DNA of 64,000 nucleotides from Geomonas sp. RF6 (GTDB lineage Bacteria > Desulfobacterota > Desulfuromonadia > Geobacterales > Geobacteraceae): positions 4,733,001 through 4,797,000 of the forward strand of contig NZ_CP087999.1 in assembly GCF_021044625.1 (NCBI RefSeq), read 5' to 3'. Below the pieces are notes generated by a model. It was not told where the DNA came from and made no database searches. It saw nothing but the letters and a program-made list of their open reading frames with translations. The translations under genes and the position numbers were made by a program. This document shows, in pieces, positions 29,056 through 38,083 of this stretch (position 1 is its first letter; each line of letters starts with the position of its first letter).

Positions 29056-29075
29056 GTAGTGATTGTACCGGCAGC

Positions 29076-29107
29076 AAAAGAAAAAGGCCGCCCGTTTCCG
29101 GGCGGCC
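29076..29107 (-). terminator. intrinsic terminator of the hyb operon
   Basis: GGCCGCCCG-TTTC-CGGGCGGCC stem followed on the minus strand by CTTTTTCTTTTG, just after the hybD stop at 29114. Confidence 0.88.
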
Positions 29108-29113
29108 GACGTC

Positions 29114-29608
29114 TCAATCCCCGTTATGCGCCTTCCGCCGCACCTCCAGGCCGTCTGCACGAAGCTCGTCGGCCACCATCTCGGCCACCTGCGCCACGCG
29201 CCCCTGCAGGGGCGGGGTGAGTTCACACCCCGCCTCAAGCGATCCAGGGATTACACCGATGAGGGAAACCCGCTCCGGGCAGGTGCCGCGCATCTCGGTC
29301 AGGAAGAGCACCTCCTGGATGCCGATCTGGTGCGGCGACATCTTCAGCGGCAGCCGGTCGAGCATGATCTCTTCCTTTTCGAAGCGGTACAGCTTTCCCG
29401 GCTCTCCGGCCGCGTCCACCACGTCGAGTACGTAGATCCGCTCCGCCTCCTCCAGCTTGTGCGTCACCATGATCCCCAGCGTCCCGCCATCGAAGAGCTC
29501 CACCTCCTCCGGCAGATCGTAGTGCTCCTCCAGATAGCGGATGGCATGCACCCCGAACCCCTCATCGGAAAGGAGCAGGTTTCCCGCTCCGAAAATCAGT
29601 GTCCTCAT
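29114..29608 (-). CDS. hybD: hydrogenase maturation endopeptidase (HyaD/HybD family)
   Basis: 164 aa. It removes the C-terminal extension of the hydrogenase large subunit after nickel insertion. Opens MRTLIFGAGNLLLSDEGFGV (the family GxGNxLxxDEGxG motif with a nickel-sensing acidic residue), with LFDGGTLG and VLDVVDA later. It starts 13 bp after the large-subunit gene whose product it should process. Known as hybP in Geobacter nomenclature. Confidence 0.92.
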   Translation of the reverse strand: MRTLIFGAGNLLLSDEGFGVHAIRYLEEHYDLPEEVELFDGGTLGIMVTHKLEEAERIYVLDVVDAAGEPGKLYRFEKEEIMLDRLPLKMSPHQIGIQEVLFLTEMRGTCPERVSLIGVIPGSLEAGCELTPPLQGRVAQVAEMVADELRADGLEVRRKAHNGD

Positions 29609-29621
29609 AGCCGCTCCTTCC

Positions 29622-31301
29622 CTACAGCGCCTTCACCCGGGTGATCTCCTTACCTTCCGGATCGATGGCGTGCACAGCGCAGGCGATGCACGGGTCGAAG
29701 GAGTGGATGGTGCGCAGCACCTCCAGCGGCTTGTCGTGCTGAGCGACGGGGTTCCCCTTCAGGGAGGCCTCGTACGGTCCGAGCTGCCCTTTTCCGTCGC
29801 GCGGAGAGGCGTTCCAGGTGGAAGGAACCACCGCCTGGTAGTTGTGGATCTTCTTATCCTTGATGACCAGCCAGTGGGAAAGGGTGCCGCGCGGCGCCTC
29901 GTGGAAACCGACACCGCGGTAGTCGCCGACCGGGATCTCGGTGTGGTTGGCGTAGTCGGTGTCCCCCTTCGCCACGTTGGCGATGAGCTTGTCCAGATAC
30001 TCAAGCGAGAGGTCCGCCATGAGATGCGCCCGGATGGCGCGTGCGGCGAGCCGCCCCATGGTGGAGTGCAGATCCTTCAACCCTATCCCCACCTGCTTGC
30101 AGGTGCCGTCGACGAGCTTTTTCACCTTCTCGTTTCCGGAGAGGTACGAGGCGAGTATCTGCGCCGGCGGCCCGACCTGGACCGGTTTCCCTTCCAGTCG
30201 CGGCGCCTTGCACCAGGAGTACTTGCCGTTTTCCTGGAAGTCGGAGTAGGCGGGCTTCGTCTCCCCTTCCCAGGGGTGCAGGCTCTCCTCGCCGCGATAC
30301 CAGGCGCGGTCCACGTTCTCGTTGATGTTCTTGATAAGGTACTCGTCGCGGTGATCTTTGATGACCCGGAAGGTGGCGGGATTGGCGTCGAAAAGGACGC
30401 CGCCATTCAGGGCGAACTGCGTCCCCTTCGTGTCTTCCGGGAACTCCGGCACCGCGAGGTAGTTCGTGACGCCGGCGCCGTAGCCGAACCACTCCTTGTA
30501 GGCGGAGGCGATGGCGACGACATCGGGATAGTACACGTTCTGCACGAATGCCCGGCTCTCCTCCATGAGGGTACGCAGGAATGCGAGGCGCTCCATGTTG
30601 ATGGTGGCCACATTCTCGGTATTGAGAGCGGTAGCCACCCCACCCACCACCAGGTTCTGGATGTGCGGGTTTTTCCCGCCGAGGATCGCCACCGCCTGGG
30701 AAGCCTTCCTCTGGTAGTCGAGCGCGGTCAGGTAGTGCGCCGTCGCCATAAGATTGACCTCCGGCGGGAGCTTCATCGCCGGATGCCCCCAGTAGCCGGA
30801 GGCGAAGATCCCCAGCCTCCCGGTGGAGACGAAGCTCTTCAGCTTCTCCTGCACCGCCTTGAACTCCTTCTCGCTGTTCCCCGGCCACTCGGAGATCGAC
30901 TGCGCGATCTGCGCGGTCTTTTTCGGGTCGGCCTTGAGGGCCGAGACGATGTCCACCCAGTCGAGCGCGGAGAGGTGGTAGAAGTGCACGATGTGGTCCT
31001 GCACCGAGTGCTGCGCGATCATCATGTTGCGGATGTATTGCGCGTTTAGCGGTACCTCCACGTTAAGCGCGTGCTCGACGGAGCGAATGGAGGCGATGGC
31101 GTGCACCGTGGTGCACACGCCGCAGAAGCGCTGGGTGAAGCTCCAGGCGTCCTCGGGGGGGCGCCCCTTCAGGATCGTCTCTATGCCGCGCCACATCTGG
31201 GCTGAAGCCCAGGCGTCGATGACTCGGTCGCCATTTATCTCCACGTCGATGCGCAGATGCCCTTCTATGCGGGTGATGGGGTCTAAGGTTATCCGGGCCA
31301 T
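29622..31301 (-). CDS. hybC: [NiFe] hydrogenase large subunit
   Basis: 559 aa catalytic subunit. The four nickel-binding cysteines are present: RFCGVC (Cys60, Cys63) and DPCIACAVH (Cys538, Cys541). His544 marks the maturation cleavage site, leaving a 15-residue peptide (AIDPEGKEITRVKAL) to be removed by HybD. Group 1 membrane-bound uptake type; it is exported with the small subunit and faces the periplasm. Start codon ATG 31301. Called hybL in Geobacter. Confidence 0.96.
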   Translation of the reverse strand: MARITLDPITRIEGHLRIDVEINGDRVIDAWASAQMWRGIETILKGRPPEDAWSFTQRFCGVCTTVHAIASIRSVEHALNVEVPLNAQYIRNMMIAQHSVQDHIVHFYHLSALDWVDIVSALKADPKKTAQIAQSISEWPGNSEKEFKAVQEKLKSFVSTGRLGIFASGYWGHPAMKLPPEVNLMATAHYLTALDYQRKASQAVAILGGKNPHIQNLVVGGVATALNTENVATINMERLAFLRTLMEESRAFVQNVYYPDVVAIASAYKEWFGYGAGVTNYLAVPEFPEDTKGTQFALNGGVLFDANPATFRVIKDHRDEYLIKNINENVDRAWYRGEESLHPWEGETKPAYSDFQENGKYSWCKAPRLEGKPVQVGPPAQILASYLSGNEKVKKLVDGTCKQVGIGLKDLHSTMGRLAARAIRAHLMADLSLEYLDKLIANVAKGDTDYANHTEIPVGDYRGVGFHEAPRGTLSHWLVIKDKKIHNYQAVVPSTWNASPRDGKGQLGPYEASLKGNPVAQHDKPLEVLRTIHSFDPCIACAVHAIDPEGKEITRVKAL

Positions 31302-31366
31302 TTTTCCCTCCAGGTCAAAAGAATTCGAAGACAGTGCTCTGTCGAAGGTTCACGGTGCTAAAGCCC

Positions 31367-32668
31367 TCAGGTGGCGTCCCCGGCGAGCCGCGCGCCCCTC
31401 TCCCGGGCGTGGCTGCCGCGCCGCGCCATGCGCGGCAGGACCGGCAATAGCTTCACCAGCACCTGGTAGCCGAGGATTTCGAAGGATACGATACCGACGG
31501 TGATCATGAGCTCCGCAAGGGAGGGGAAGTAGCGCCATCCCTTCCCGGGGTCGAAGCCGATCAGGTACACGTTGAAGCGGTACAGAGCCCCGCCGAGGAC
31601 GATCAGCGCGGCGCTCACGAAGAGCCACCGGGGGGTGCGCCGCATCCGCTTGTTGAAGAGGATCATGGAACCGACCGCCACCAGGAGAAATTCGGCGAGG
31701 AAGAAGCGGGAGTAGAAGTCGAGGGAGAGGGCGGCGTGAAGCTGCCCGCGCCACACCAGGTCCCCCACCACGACGGAGAGCCAGATCACGGAAAGCCAGG
31801 GGACGATCCCGGCAAGACCTGAGAGTTCGCGCACCTCGAAGGGGCGGTTGAAGGCGTAGGAGGAGATGATCGACTCCAGGATCGCGATGGAGTACCCGAT
31901 GTAGATGCAGTTGATGAGGAACAAAAGGGGCAAGAACGCCGTGTGCCAGAGCGGGTGCAGCTTCGTCGAGGCTATGAGAAGCATGGAGCCGAGCGATGAC
32001 TGGTGCATCGTCGGGAGGGTGATCCCCAGCGCGATGATGAATATGAGGGCCTTGTCGAGCCGTGGCCTGATCTTCGCCGCCGCCGAGCGCATCCACTCCT
32101 TCCCGGTGTTGAGACTCTCCCGGTCGGAGACGAGGCGCGGGTGGAGCCAGTTCACAAAGTTCTGGAAGGGCCCCCAGTCGGAGTTTTCCATCGCCGAGAG
32201 AAGCGCAGGAAGAAACTCGATGGCGAGGACCATGGAATATGCCATGACGCAGAGGGCGACCTCCAGCATGACCGAGTTCCCCTGCCAGCGCGAAGGGAGG
32301 AAGAAGTTGTAGGAGTTCCACGGGCGCCCGAGATCGATCATGACGGAGGCACCGGCGAGCCCGTAGCCGAACATGCTGGTGAGGACCGCGCTCCGGATCA
32401 TCGGGTGGTAGCGCATGTGGTTCCTGATGTACACAAGTATCGCGACCGCGTATCCACCGCAGGCGATGGCGGTCCCGGTGGCGACGTCGTAGGTGATCCA
32501 TATCCCCCAGGGGAAGCCGTCGGAGAGATTGGTCACCGCCCCGATCCCCTTCACGTAGCGCACCCCCACGAGGAAGAAGCCGATCAGGGTGAGCGCCAGG
32601 AGCACGAAGAAGGAGGGGGTGAAGATGCGCGCGTCGAGCCTCTGAAACTCGTCATTGTGTCCGGCCAT
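31367..32668 (-). CDS. hybB: HybB/NrfD-type membrane subunit of hydrogenase
   Basis: 433 aa polytopic membrane protein with about ten hydrophobic helices (for example FVLLALTLIGFFLVGVRYV near the start), NrfD/PsrC family. It takes electrons from HybA and passes them to quinone, with possible coupling to proton movement. Its ATG overlaps the hybA stop by one base (TAATG), so the two are translationally coupled. The 65-bp gap to hybC is the largest in the operon. Confidence 0.92.
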   Translation of the reverse strand: MAGHNDEFQRLDARIFTPSFFVLLALTLIGFFLVGVRYVKGIGAVTNLSDGFPWGIWITYDVATGTAIACGGYAVAILVYIRNHMRYHPMIRSAVLTSMFGYGLAGASVMIDLGRPWNSYNFFLPSRWQGNSVMLEVALCVMAYSMVLAIEFLPALLSAMENSDWGPFQNFVNWLHPRLVSDRESLNTGKEWMRSAAAKIRPRLDKALIFIIALGITLPTMHQSSLGSMLLIASTKLHPLWHTAFLPLLFLINCIYIGYSIAILESIISSYAFNRPFEVRELSGLAGIVPWLSVIWLSVVVGDLVWRGQLHAALSLDFYSRFFLAEFLLVAVGSMILFNKRMRRTPRWLFVSAALIVLGGALYRFNVYLIGFDPGKGWRYFPSLAELMITVGIVSFEILGYQVLVKLLPVLPRMARRGSHARERGARLAGDAT

Positions 32669-33603
32669 TACTCATCCCTCCTTTTCCCTGCGTCTTTTTC
32701 CGGGTGCTCGTCCGTATCCTGCTTCTTCATGTTCTTCACCGCCACGAAGCAGAGTGTTCCGTAGAGGGCGACCGGCGCCATGAACCCCTTGTAGATCGTG
32801 TGCTGGATCTTCTCGGAGAATTCAGCCGGCGCCTCGGGGGGCAGATCAGGCAGGCCGAGCTTTTCGAAGGGGTAGGCGGCGAGGTAGAGGTGGTTTGTAC
32901 CTCCCCCTTCCGTCTCGCCGTAGATCCGGTTCACGTACCTGTCCGGGCTCTCCTTCAGCCTTTGGCGGGCGTCGGCCAGGAGATCCTTCCGCTTGCCGAA
33001 GGTGAGGGCGCCGGCCGGGCAGGTCTCGGCACAGGCGGGTATCCCCTTCTGCGCCAGATTGGTGTTCTTGCACAGGTCGCACTTGACGATCTGCGGGATC
33101 GTCTTTTCCCACTGGAAGCGCGGAATGGTGAAGGAGCAGGCGACCTGGCAGTAGCGGCAGCCGATGCAGGCGTTCTTGTCGTACTCCACGATCCCCGTCG
33201 TCTTGTCCTTTGTCATCGCCCCTACCGGGCAGACGGAGACGCAGGCGGGTTTCTGGCAGTGCATGCAGGAGGACTGGACGTACGACCAGCGGGTCGGGGA
33301 CTCCTTGTACAGCTTGATGACGGTGCGTGTGCTCCCGGAGAGATCCTGCGGCGCGTCCCAGAGCTCGTCCTTGTCCCAGTCCGCGTGCTCGTAGGCGAGG
33401 GACCCGGAGGCGGCGTTCACCCTCTTGCAGGAGGCCATGCACGCCTTGCACCCCACGCACCTCGTGGCGTCGTACAAAAGGCCCAGCTCCTCGTTGTTCA
33501 CCTTCCCCGGTCCGCTTGAAGCGGCGGCCGCTCCGCAGGAAAGGACCCCTGCCCCGGCGACGGCGACACTCTTTAAAAAGTCACGCCTACTCTGTCTTCT
33601 CAT
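32668..33603 (-). CDS. hybA: hydrogenase ferredoxin-like subunit HybA
   Basis: 311 aa periplasmic iron-sulfur protein. It has a Tat signal (SRRDFLK at residues 5-11) and four Cys clusters (CVGCKACMASC, CMHCQKPACVSVCP, CIGCRYCQVAC, CDLCKN with CAETCP) for four [4Fe-4S] centres. A C-terminal membrane anchor is visible (FMAPVALYGTLCFVAV). It carries electrons from the small subunit to HybB. Overlaps hybO by 17 bp. Confidence 0.94.
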   Translation of the reverse strand: MRRQSRRDFLKSVAVAGAGVLSCGAAAASSGPGKVNNEELGLLYDATRCVGCKACMASCKRVNAASGSLAYEHADWDKDELWDAPQDLSGSTRTVIKLYKESPTRWSYVQSSCMHCQKPACVSVCPVGAMTKDKTTGIVEYDKNACIGCRYCQVACSFTIPRFQWEKTIPQIVKCDLCKNTNLAQKGIPACAETCPAGALTFGKRKDLLADARQRLKESPDRYVNRIYGETEGGGTNHLYLAAYPFEKLGLPDLPPEAPAEFSEKIQHTIYKGFMAPVALYGTLCFVAVKNMKKQDTDEHPEKDAGKRRDE

Positions 33604-34699
33604 GGTCCGCGTCCTCCTTCAGCTCCCCCTGCTTCAGGTTCCTGGCGAACATCCCACCGGCGCCGAGAGCGGAGCCGGCCGCGATCCCGAGTATCCCGGT
33701 GGTAAGAGGCTCCGGCCCCTTCCCTTTCTCCTGATCCACCGGCGGGTAGGCGTCAAAGGGGGTCGGCTCGTGGATCTGCACCTTCTCGGCGATCGGCTTC
33801 CTGAAGAGGATCTCCGGCTCGGTGCATCCGATGCAGGGGTGCCCCGCTGCCACCGGCCAGACGCCGACGTCGTTGAAGCGCTGCACCGAGCAGTTCGCGT
33901 AGGTCGCCGGCCCCTTGCAGCCGAGCTGGTACAGGCAGTACCCTTCCGCATGCCCCTTGTCGCCGTACTCCTTGGCGAAGCGCCCCGCGTCGAAGTGGGG
34001 CCTGCGCTCGCAGTGCTCGTGGATGCGCCTGCCGTAGGCGAACTTCGGGCGGCCGAGAGAGTCGAGCTCAGGAAGCTTCTTGAAGGTAAGGTAGTACATC
34101 ACGGTGGAGAGGAAGTTGTAAGGGCTCGGGGGGCAGCCGGGTATATTGATGATCGGCTTGTCCTTTATGAGGTCGCGCACCCCGACCGCGCCGGTCGGAT
34201 TCGGCTCGGCCGCCTGGATTCCGCCGTAGCTTGCGCAGCTGCCGATGGGGATGATCGCCGCGGCACCCTCGGCTGCGTGCTTCAGTGACTCCATCGCCGT
34301 CTTCCCCGAGATCTTGCAGTAGATCCCGAAGTCGCGCGTCGGGATCGCCCCCTCCACCACGAGGATGTACTTGCCGCGGTTCGCCTTCATGGAGTCGTGC
34401 AGCGACTTCTCCGCCTGGGCGCCGGAGCCGATCATGAGCGTTTCGTGGTAGTCGAGGGATATCTGGTCGAGAATGAGGGTGGCGATCGTCGGGTGGGAGG
34501 AGCGCAGGAGCGATTCGGAGCAGCCGGTGCACTCCTGGAAGTGAAGCCAGATCACGGCCGGCCTGTTGTCAGCCCGCTCCGCCGCTTCGGCAACTTTGGC
34601 CGCCATCTCGAAGGGGAGCCCCATCATCGCCGTGACGGTGACGCACGCCTTCATGAAATCCCTTCGGGAAACCCCGCGCAGGGTCGTTTCCTCTTTCAT
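33587..34699 (-). CDS. hybO: [NiFe] hydrogenase small subunit
   Basis: 370 aa. Tat signal SRRDFMK at residues 11-17; the heterodimer with HybC is exported folded. The proximal cluster begins at ECTGCSES; medial and distal cluster ligands lie in GPATYANCS, HPCIGCTEPE and the HEHCERR region. A C-terminal hydrophobic tail (LTTGILGIAAGSALGAGGMF) anchors it in the membrane. First gene of the operon; ATG 34699. Called hybS in Geobacter. Confidence 0.95.
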   Translation of the reverse strand: MKEETTLRGVSRRDFMKACVTVTAMMGLPFEMAAKVAEAAERADNRPAVIWLHFQECTGCSESLLRSSHPTIATLILDQISLDYHETLMIGSGAQAEKSLHDSMKANRGKYILVVEGAIPTRDFGIYCKISGKTAMESLKHAAEGAAAIIPIGSCASYGGIQAAEPNPTGAVGVRDLIKDKPIINIPGCPPSPYNFLSTVMYYLTFKKLPELDSLGRPKFAYGRRIHEHCERRPHFDAGRFAKEYGDKGHAEGYCLYQLGCKGPATYANCSVQRFNDVGVWPVAAGHPCIGCTEPEILFRKPIAEKVQIHEPTPFDAYPPVDQEKGKGPEPLTTGILGIAAGSALGAGGMFARNLKQGELKEDADHEKTE

Positions 34700-34963
34700 A
34701 GCTCCCTCCTCGAACAGAAAGAATGACAGTCAGCCGTTCTATAGCCGCGATACGTGCCTCCTACGGAGACAGTATGTGGTGGTCTTATCTGAAGAAGCCG
34801 CTGATGGAGCTGCGTCCCGAATGAAAGGAGATGTATCTGACGGCTATCTGCATATCAAAACAGTCGCTGCGGCCGATGGAGGTCGGGGCGCAAGGGCGAA
34901 TACAAGTGTGAAGCAGCTTGGTGAGGCGGAAAATGGTAAGACCGGTTCGGAGAACCGTGAAAA

Positions 34964-34992
34964 CGTATACAGTATGGATCTTCATGTGTCAA
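34964..34992 (-). promoter_or_regulatory. candidate promoter of the hyb operon
   Basis: On the minus strand: TTGACA, 17-bp spacer, TATACG, about 265 bp before hybO. A stem CGGTTC/GAACCG (about 34943-34957) lies just downstream. The 34700-35189 gap has no supported gene, so this would make a long leader. Confidence 0.45.
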
Positions 34993-35189
34993 CATAAAAT
35001 ATACACAAAAGTAAAAAGTCGTTCTCTTTATGCGTTTACGACCACGGACGCCTCTGTACCGTGCCAATACAGGCACTTGCGGATGGGGCATTCGACAGTG
35101 AGCCGGAAGGAGAAGCAACGAAATCGGATTCAGCTGGAGGAGATGCAACTCTTTTTCGAAAATCGGAGGTGGGGGGGGTGATGTCGATG

Positions 35190-35732
35190 CTACGCGGGAG
35201 GGTCGGAGGGGTAGGTTATCTCGGTGCCGCGCACCACCGCCATCCGCGTCAGTTCATGACGCTTGGAGGAGGTGGCGGAGTAGATGTCGACGACATCGAT
35301 GCCGCGCACGAGGAGGGCATCGCCAATGAGGGAGCGGTGGCAGCGCCAGGGGACCGCCTCGGCGCACATGATCGCCGTCCTCTTCTCCATCGCCAGGGAT
35401 ATCAGCCTCTCCAGCGTTGCGATGAAGGGCTCGGTGAGCATGTAGTCGGCGTAGCCGCGAAATGAGTCGTTTCGCCACCCGGCATTGGGGGAGTCCGGGC
35501 GGGGGTGCCTCAAGCCCCCCAGTTCCTTGAGGTGCAGATACTCGATCCCGGCAGCGGTGAGGTTTTCCCCCACCGTTTCCAGGTTGAACTGCGGGTTGTG
35601 CCGGGAGCGGGGGATCGTTCTCACGTCCGCCAAAAGAGCTATGTCATAGGCCTGCAGGATGACGACGAATTCTTCCAGGGTGTGGGTGGAATGCCCGATG
35701 GTATGGATAGGGAAAGTGGGCTCAGGTTTCAC
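35190..35732 (-). CDS. DUF488 domain protein
   Basis: 180 aa cytoplasmic protein. The family signature is clear: TIGHSTHTLEEFV, ADVRTIPRSRHNPQF, YLHLKELGG and CAEAVPWRCHRSLI. Function of DUF488 is not established. Its ATG overlaps the stop of the upstream rhodanese-ferritin gene by 4 bp, so it is the last gene of a probable three-gene unit. Confidence 0.88.
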   Translation of the reverse strand: MKPEPTFPIHTIGHSTHTLEEFVVILQAYDIALLADVRTIPRSRHNPQFNLETVGENLTAAGIEYLHLKELGGLRHPRPDSPNAGWRNDSFRGYADYMLTEPFIATLERLISLAMEKRTAIMCAEAVPWRCHRSLIGDALLVRGIDVVDIYSATSSKRHELTRMAVVRGTEITYPSDPPA

Positions 35733-36565
35733 AGCCGTTTCTCAAATAGGTCCGTCAGCAACTTCAGGTGATTCTTCTCCTCCGCGGCAAGAGACTTGAA
35801 AAGCTGCACCGATGCTTCGTATTCCACCCGTCTTTGCAGCGTCTGGTAGCGGTCATAGGAACTCGTCTCCAGCGAGATGGCGAGCTCCACTACCTCCTTT
35901 ACCCCCTTCCCTTCTGCCCAGGCGACCGCGTCTTTTACTTTCATCCCACCTTCCATTATCTTTTCCGGCGGGTAACCCTTCAGGACGGAGGGGAAGTCGA
36001 TGTTTTCACCCTCGCTGGAGAGGCGCCGCTGGAGCACGGAGAGCATCTCCTTGTGCCCCTCTTCCGCCTTGACCAGCTTGCGGAAGAGCTCGGCGGCTTC
36101 CGGGTCCCCCCCCTTTTCCGCCATCGTCCTGTAAAAGGTCTCAGTGCCATCCTCCAGCGCCCACGCCAGCGCCGTCAGCTCCTCCCCCGAGTGCGCGGCG
36201 GAGAACCAGGCGATTCCGGTCTCGGGGAATCCGTCCGCCACGGCTCCGTTCCAGGCGTTGATCCCGCCGGACATGCTGTACACCTCCTCGAAGCCGGCGC
36301 GCATGAGAATGGATGCGGCGGCACGGCTGCGCATCCCTGCGGCACAGTAGACGATAGTGAGGCTTTCGCGATCGAGTTCCGAGACACGTTCATCGAGTTC
36401 CCCCACCGGGATCAGTATCGCCCCCGGCAAGTGCCCCCTTTCGTACTCCTCCGGCTGACGGACGTCCAGAAGCTTGTAGGTACCGTCCTCCTTGTCACTG
36501 ATGAAGCTTCTCACCTGCTCCGCTGTCCAGGTGGTGACCGGCTTGAAATAGTCCAGCACACTCAT
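35729..36565 (-). CDS. rhodanese / ferritin-like (rubrerythrin-type) fusion protein
   Basis: 278 aa. N-terminal rhodanese domain with the persulfide-forming Cys74 in VYCAAGMRSRAA and preceding LLDVRQPEEYERGHLPGA. C-terminal ferritin-like helical bundle (about 130-278) with metal-ligand pattern TETFYRTM, KAEEGHKEML, ISLETSSYDRYQ and AAEEKNHLKLL (E...ExxH twice). The pairing suggests sulfur transfer coupled to a diiron peroxidase or oxygen-detoxifying site; this is inference. Cotranscribed with DUF488 and probably with the upstream FAD protein (21-bp gap). Confidence 0.88.
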   Translation of the reverse strand: MSVLDYFKPVTTWTAEQVRSFISDKEDGTYKLLDVRQPEEYERGHLPGAILIPVGELDERVSELDRESLTIVYCAAGMRSRAAASILMRAGFEEVYSMSGGINAWNGAVADGFPETGIAWFSAAHSGEELTALAWALEDGTETFYRTMAEKGGDPEAAELFRKLVKAEEGHKEMLSVLQRRLSSEGENIDFPSVLKGYPPEKIMEGGMKVKDAVAWAEGKGVKEVVELAISLETSSYDRYQTLQRRVEYEASVQLFKSLAAEEKNHLKLLTDLFEKRL

Positions 36566-36586
36566 GGCTTTTCATTCTCCTTTTGC

Positions 36587-37720
36587 TCAGGATTCGGCGG
36601 ACTCTTTTCGTTCGCCGGAGACCTGGAACTTCATCATGAACCGCCTGTCGATGACGTCCTTGAAGAGGAAGGCGAGCCGGCCATCCCAGACGCGGTCTCT
36701 TTTCCAGACGATCCCCGTGCCATCCCCCATGTTCATGATCAGCATGTATTCCCTCACATCCTCAAAGGGATGCAGCGCATCCCCTTCCAGGGCGGCCATC
36801 AGGTTGTGGAAGAGGACGGGGTTCTGGCGCACCGCAAAAACGCCGACCTTGGCAAGGGGGGTCCCGGAGAGGGCGATGCAGTCGCCGCCGCCGAAGAGCT
36901 CCGGATGAGCCGTGCTCTGGAGGAAAGAGTTTACCAGCAGCCCTCCGTCTTCACCTGTGGGAATGCCGGAGTCGCTGAAGAGGGGTGTCGGCTCCACCCC
37001 CGTCGCCATGAAGACGTAGTCGCAGCGCAGCGAGGAGCCGTTCGAGAGGGCAACGGTGCCATCCGCGCCGGCCCTCGCGCGGGTCCCCCCTATCACCTCC
37101 ACGTCCCTTTTCAGCAGCGACTCGATCGCCAGAGCGCGCACCCGTTCCGGAAAGGTACCGAGGATCCTCTCGCCGCCGACGAGAGTAATCTCAGCCCTGT
37201 GCGCCTTCCGTCGGGCCAGACGCCACAGGTTCGCTGCAATTTCGACCCCCGCAGCGCCCCCACCTATCACCGCAATCCGCAGGTCTCTTTGCGCGAGTTC
37301 CTCGAGGATTCTTTTACGAGCCCGGTAGAGGTTTATGATCGGCTTCACGGGGACGACGCGGTCCGAGGGCGCCGCGTCCGGCCCGACCGCGATCCGGCTC
37401 CCCGTGTTGAAGGAGGCTACGTCGTACGCCACCTCGGCTCCGGAACGGAGCGTTATCGACCTGTGCGCCGGGTCGATCCGGACGGCCTCGTCCTCGATAA
37501 ATGACGCGCCGCCATCCACCGCCATCTTCCGGATGTTGAAGCGGACCTGCGGCGGGTCATAGATCCCCGACAGGAGCCCGGGCCCCATTCCTGAGTAAAA
37601 ATGATGTGGTGAGGGGCTGATCACCGTCACACGGTGCCCGTTCGAGGAAAAGTCCCCCAGACGGAGGAGCACCGTCATGTGGGCGTGCCCCCCTCCCACC
37701 AAAACGAGATTTTTTGTCAT
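36587..37720 (-). CDS. FAD/NAD(P)-dependent oxidoreductase (SelD-associated / SQR-like)
   Basis: 377 aa. FAD-binding opening LVLVGGGHAHMTVLLRLGDF is characteristic of the pyridine nucleotide-disulfide oxidoreductase subfamily also found fused in front of SelD. A second Rossmann motif is IAVIGGGAAGVEIA, followed by the FAD site LFGGGDCIAL. It may be related to NDH-2 or sulfide:quinone reductase. No redox-active CxxC pair is seen. The neighbouring rhodanese makes a sulfur role plausible but unproven. Confidence 0.8.
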   Translation of the reverse strand: MTKNLVLVGGGHAHMTVLLRLGDFSSNGHRVTVISPSPHHFYSGMGPGLLSGIYDPPQVRFNIRKMAVDGGASFIEDEAVRIDPAHRSITLRSGAEVAYDVASFNTGSRIAVGPDAAPSDRVVPVKPIINLYRARKRILEELAQRDLRIAVIGGGAAGVEIAANLWRLARRKAHRAEITLVGGERILGTFPERVRALAIESLLKRDVEVIGGTRARAGADGTVALSNGSSLRCDYVFMATGVEPTPLFSDSGIPTGEDGGLLVNSFLQSTAHPELFGGGDCIALSGTPLAKVGVFAVRQNPVLFHNLMAALEGDALHPFEDVREYMLIMNMGDGTGIVWKRDRVWDGRLAFLFKDVIDRRFMMKFQVSGERKESAES

Positions 37721-37909
37721 GGCGCCACCTTTTGCTTTGGTTGAGCCGTCACGCGCCTCACTTACTTCCGTTGAACACGGTCGGGTTCCGCGGATCGAAA
37801 GGCAAAGGGTGAAAGGACGTGTGAAAGATGCGCAACTTTTCAGAGGTTATATCGAATTGGTACCATCCCCTCACCCCATGTCAACGTCCATGTGGAAGCC
37901 GTTGCAGTT

Positions 37910-38004
37910 GTAGGCCGGGATAAGCCGCAGGCGTTCCAGGCGTCGGCGCCAGGCGACAGGTGCTGCGTACATATGCCGGAAACGCTGCGCTTATTCCGGC
38001 CTAC
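37910..38004 (-). repeat. REP/BIME-like palindromic element, copy 3
   Basis: 95 bp, starting GTAGGCCGGGATAAGCCGCA and ending GCTTATTCCGGCCTAC; opposite orientation to copies 1 and 4. Lies in the 37721-38083 gap, which otherwise holds only the terminator at 38019-38058. Confidence 0.88.
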
Positions 38005-38018
38005 ATAAACTCACACCC

Positions 38019-38058
38019 TGAAAAAACAAAGGGGCCTGCAACCGAATGCAGACCCCCT
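38019..38058 (-). terminator. intrinsic terminator of the chemoreceptor gene
   Basis: Minus strand: AGGGGGTCTGCA ... TGCAGGCCCCT followed by TTGTTTTTTC, 26 bp past the stop at 38084. Confidence 0.85.
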
Positions 38059-38083
38059 CTTTTTGCAGCGCCGTCTTTTACTG

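Noticed and set aside
29541-31049. 502-codon plus-strand frame opposite the hydrogenase large subunit
   Set aside because: Antisense shadow of hybC.
34700-34790. Sigma-54 promoter before hybO (GGCAC-like motif)
   Set aside because: The GG and GC elements are off by one or more bases from the required spacing.
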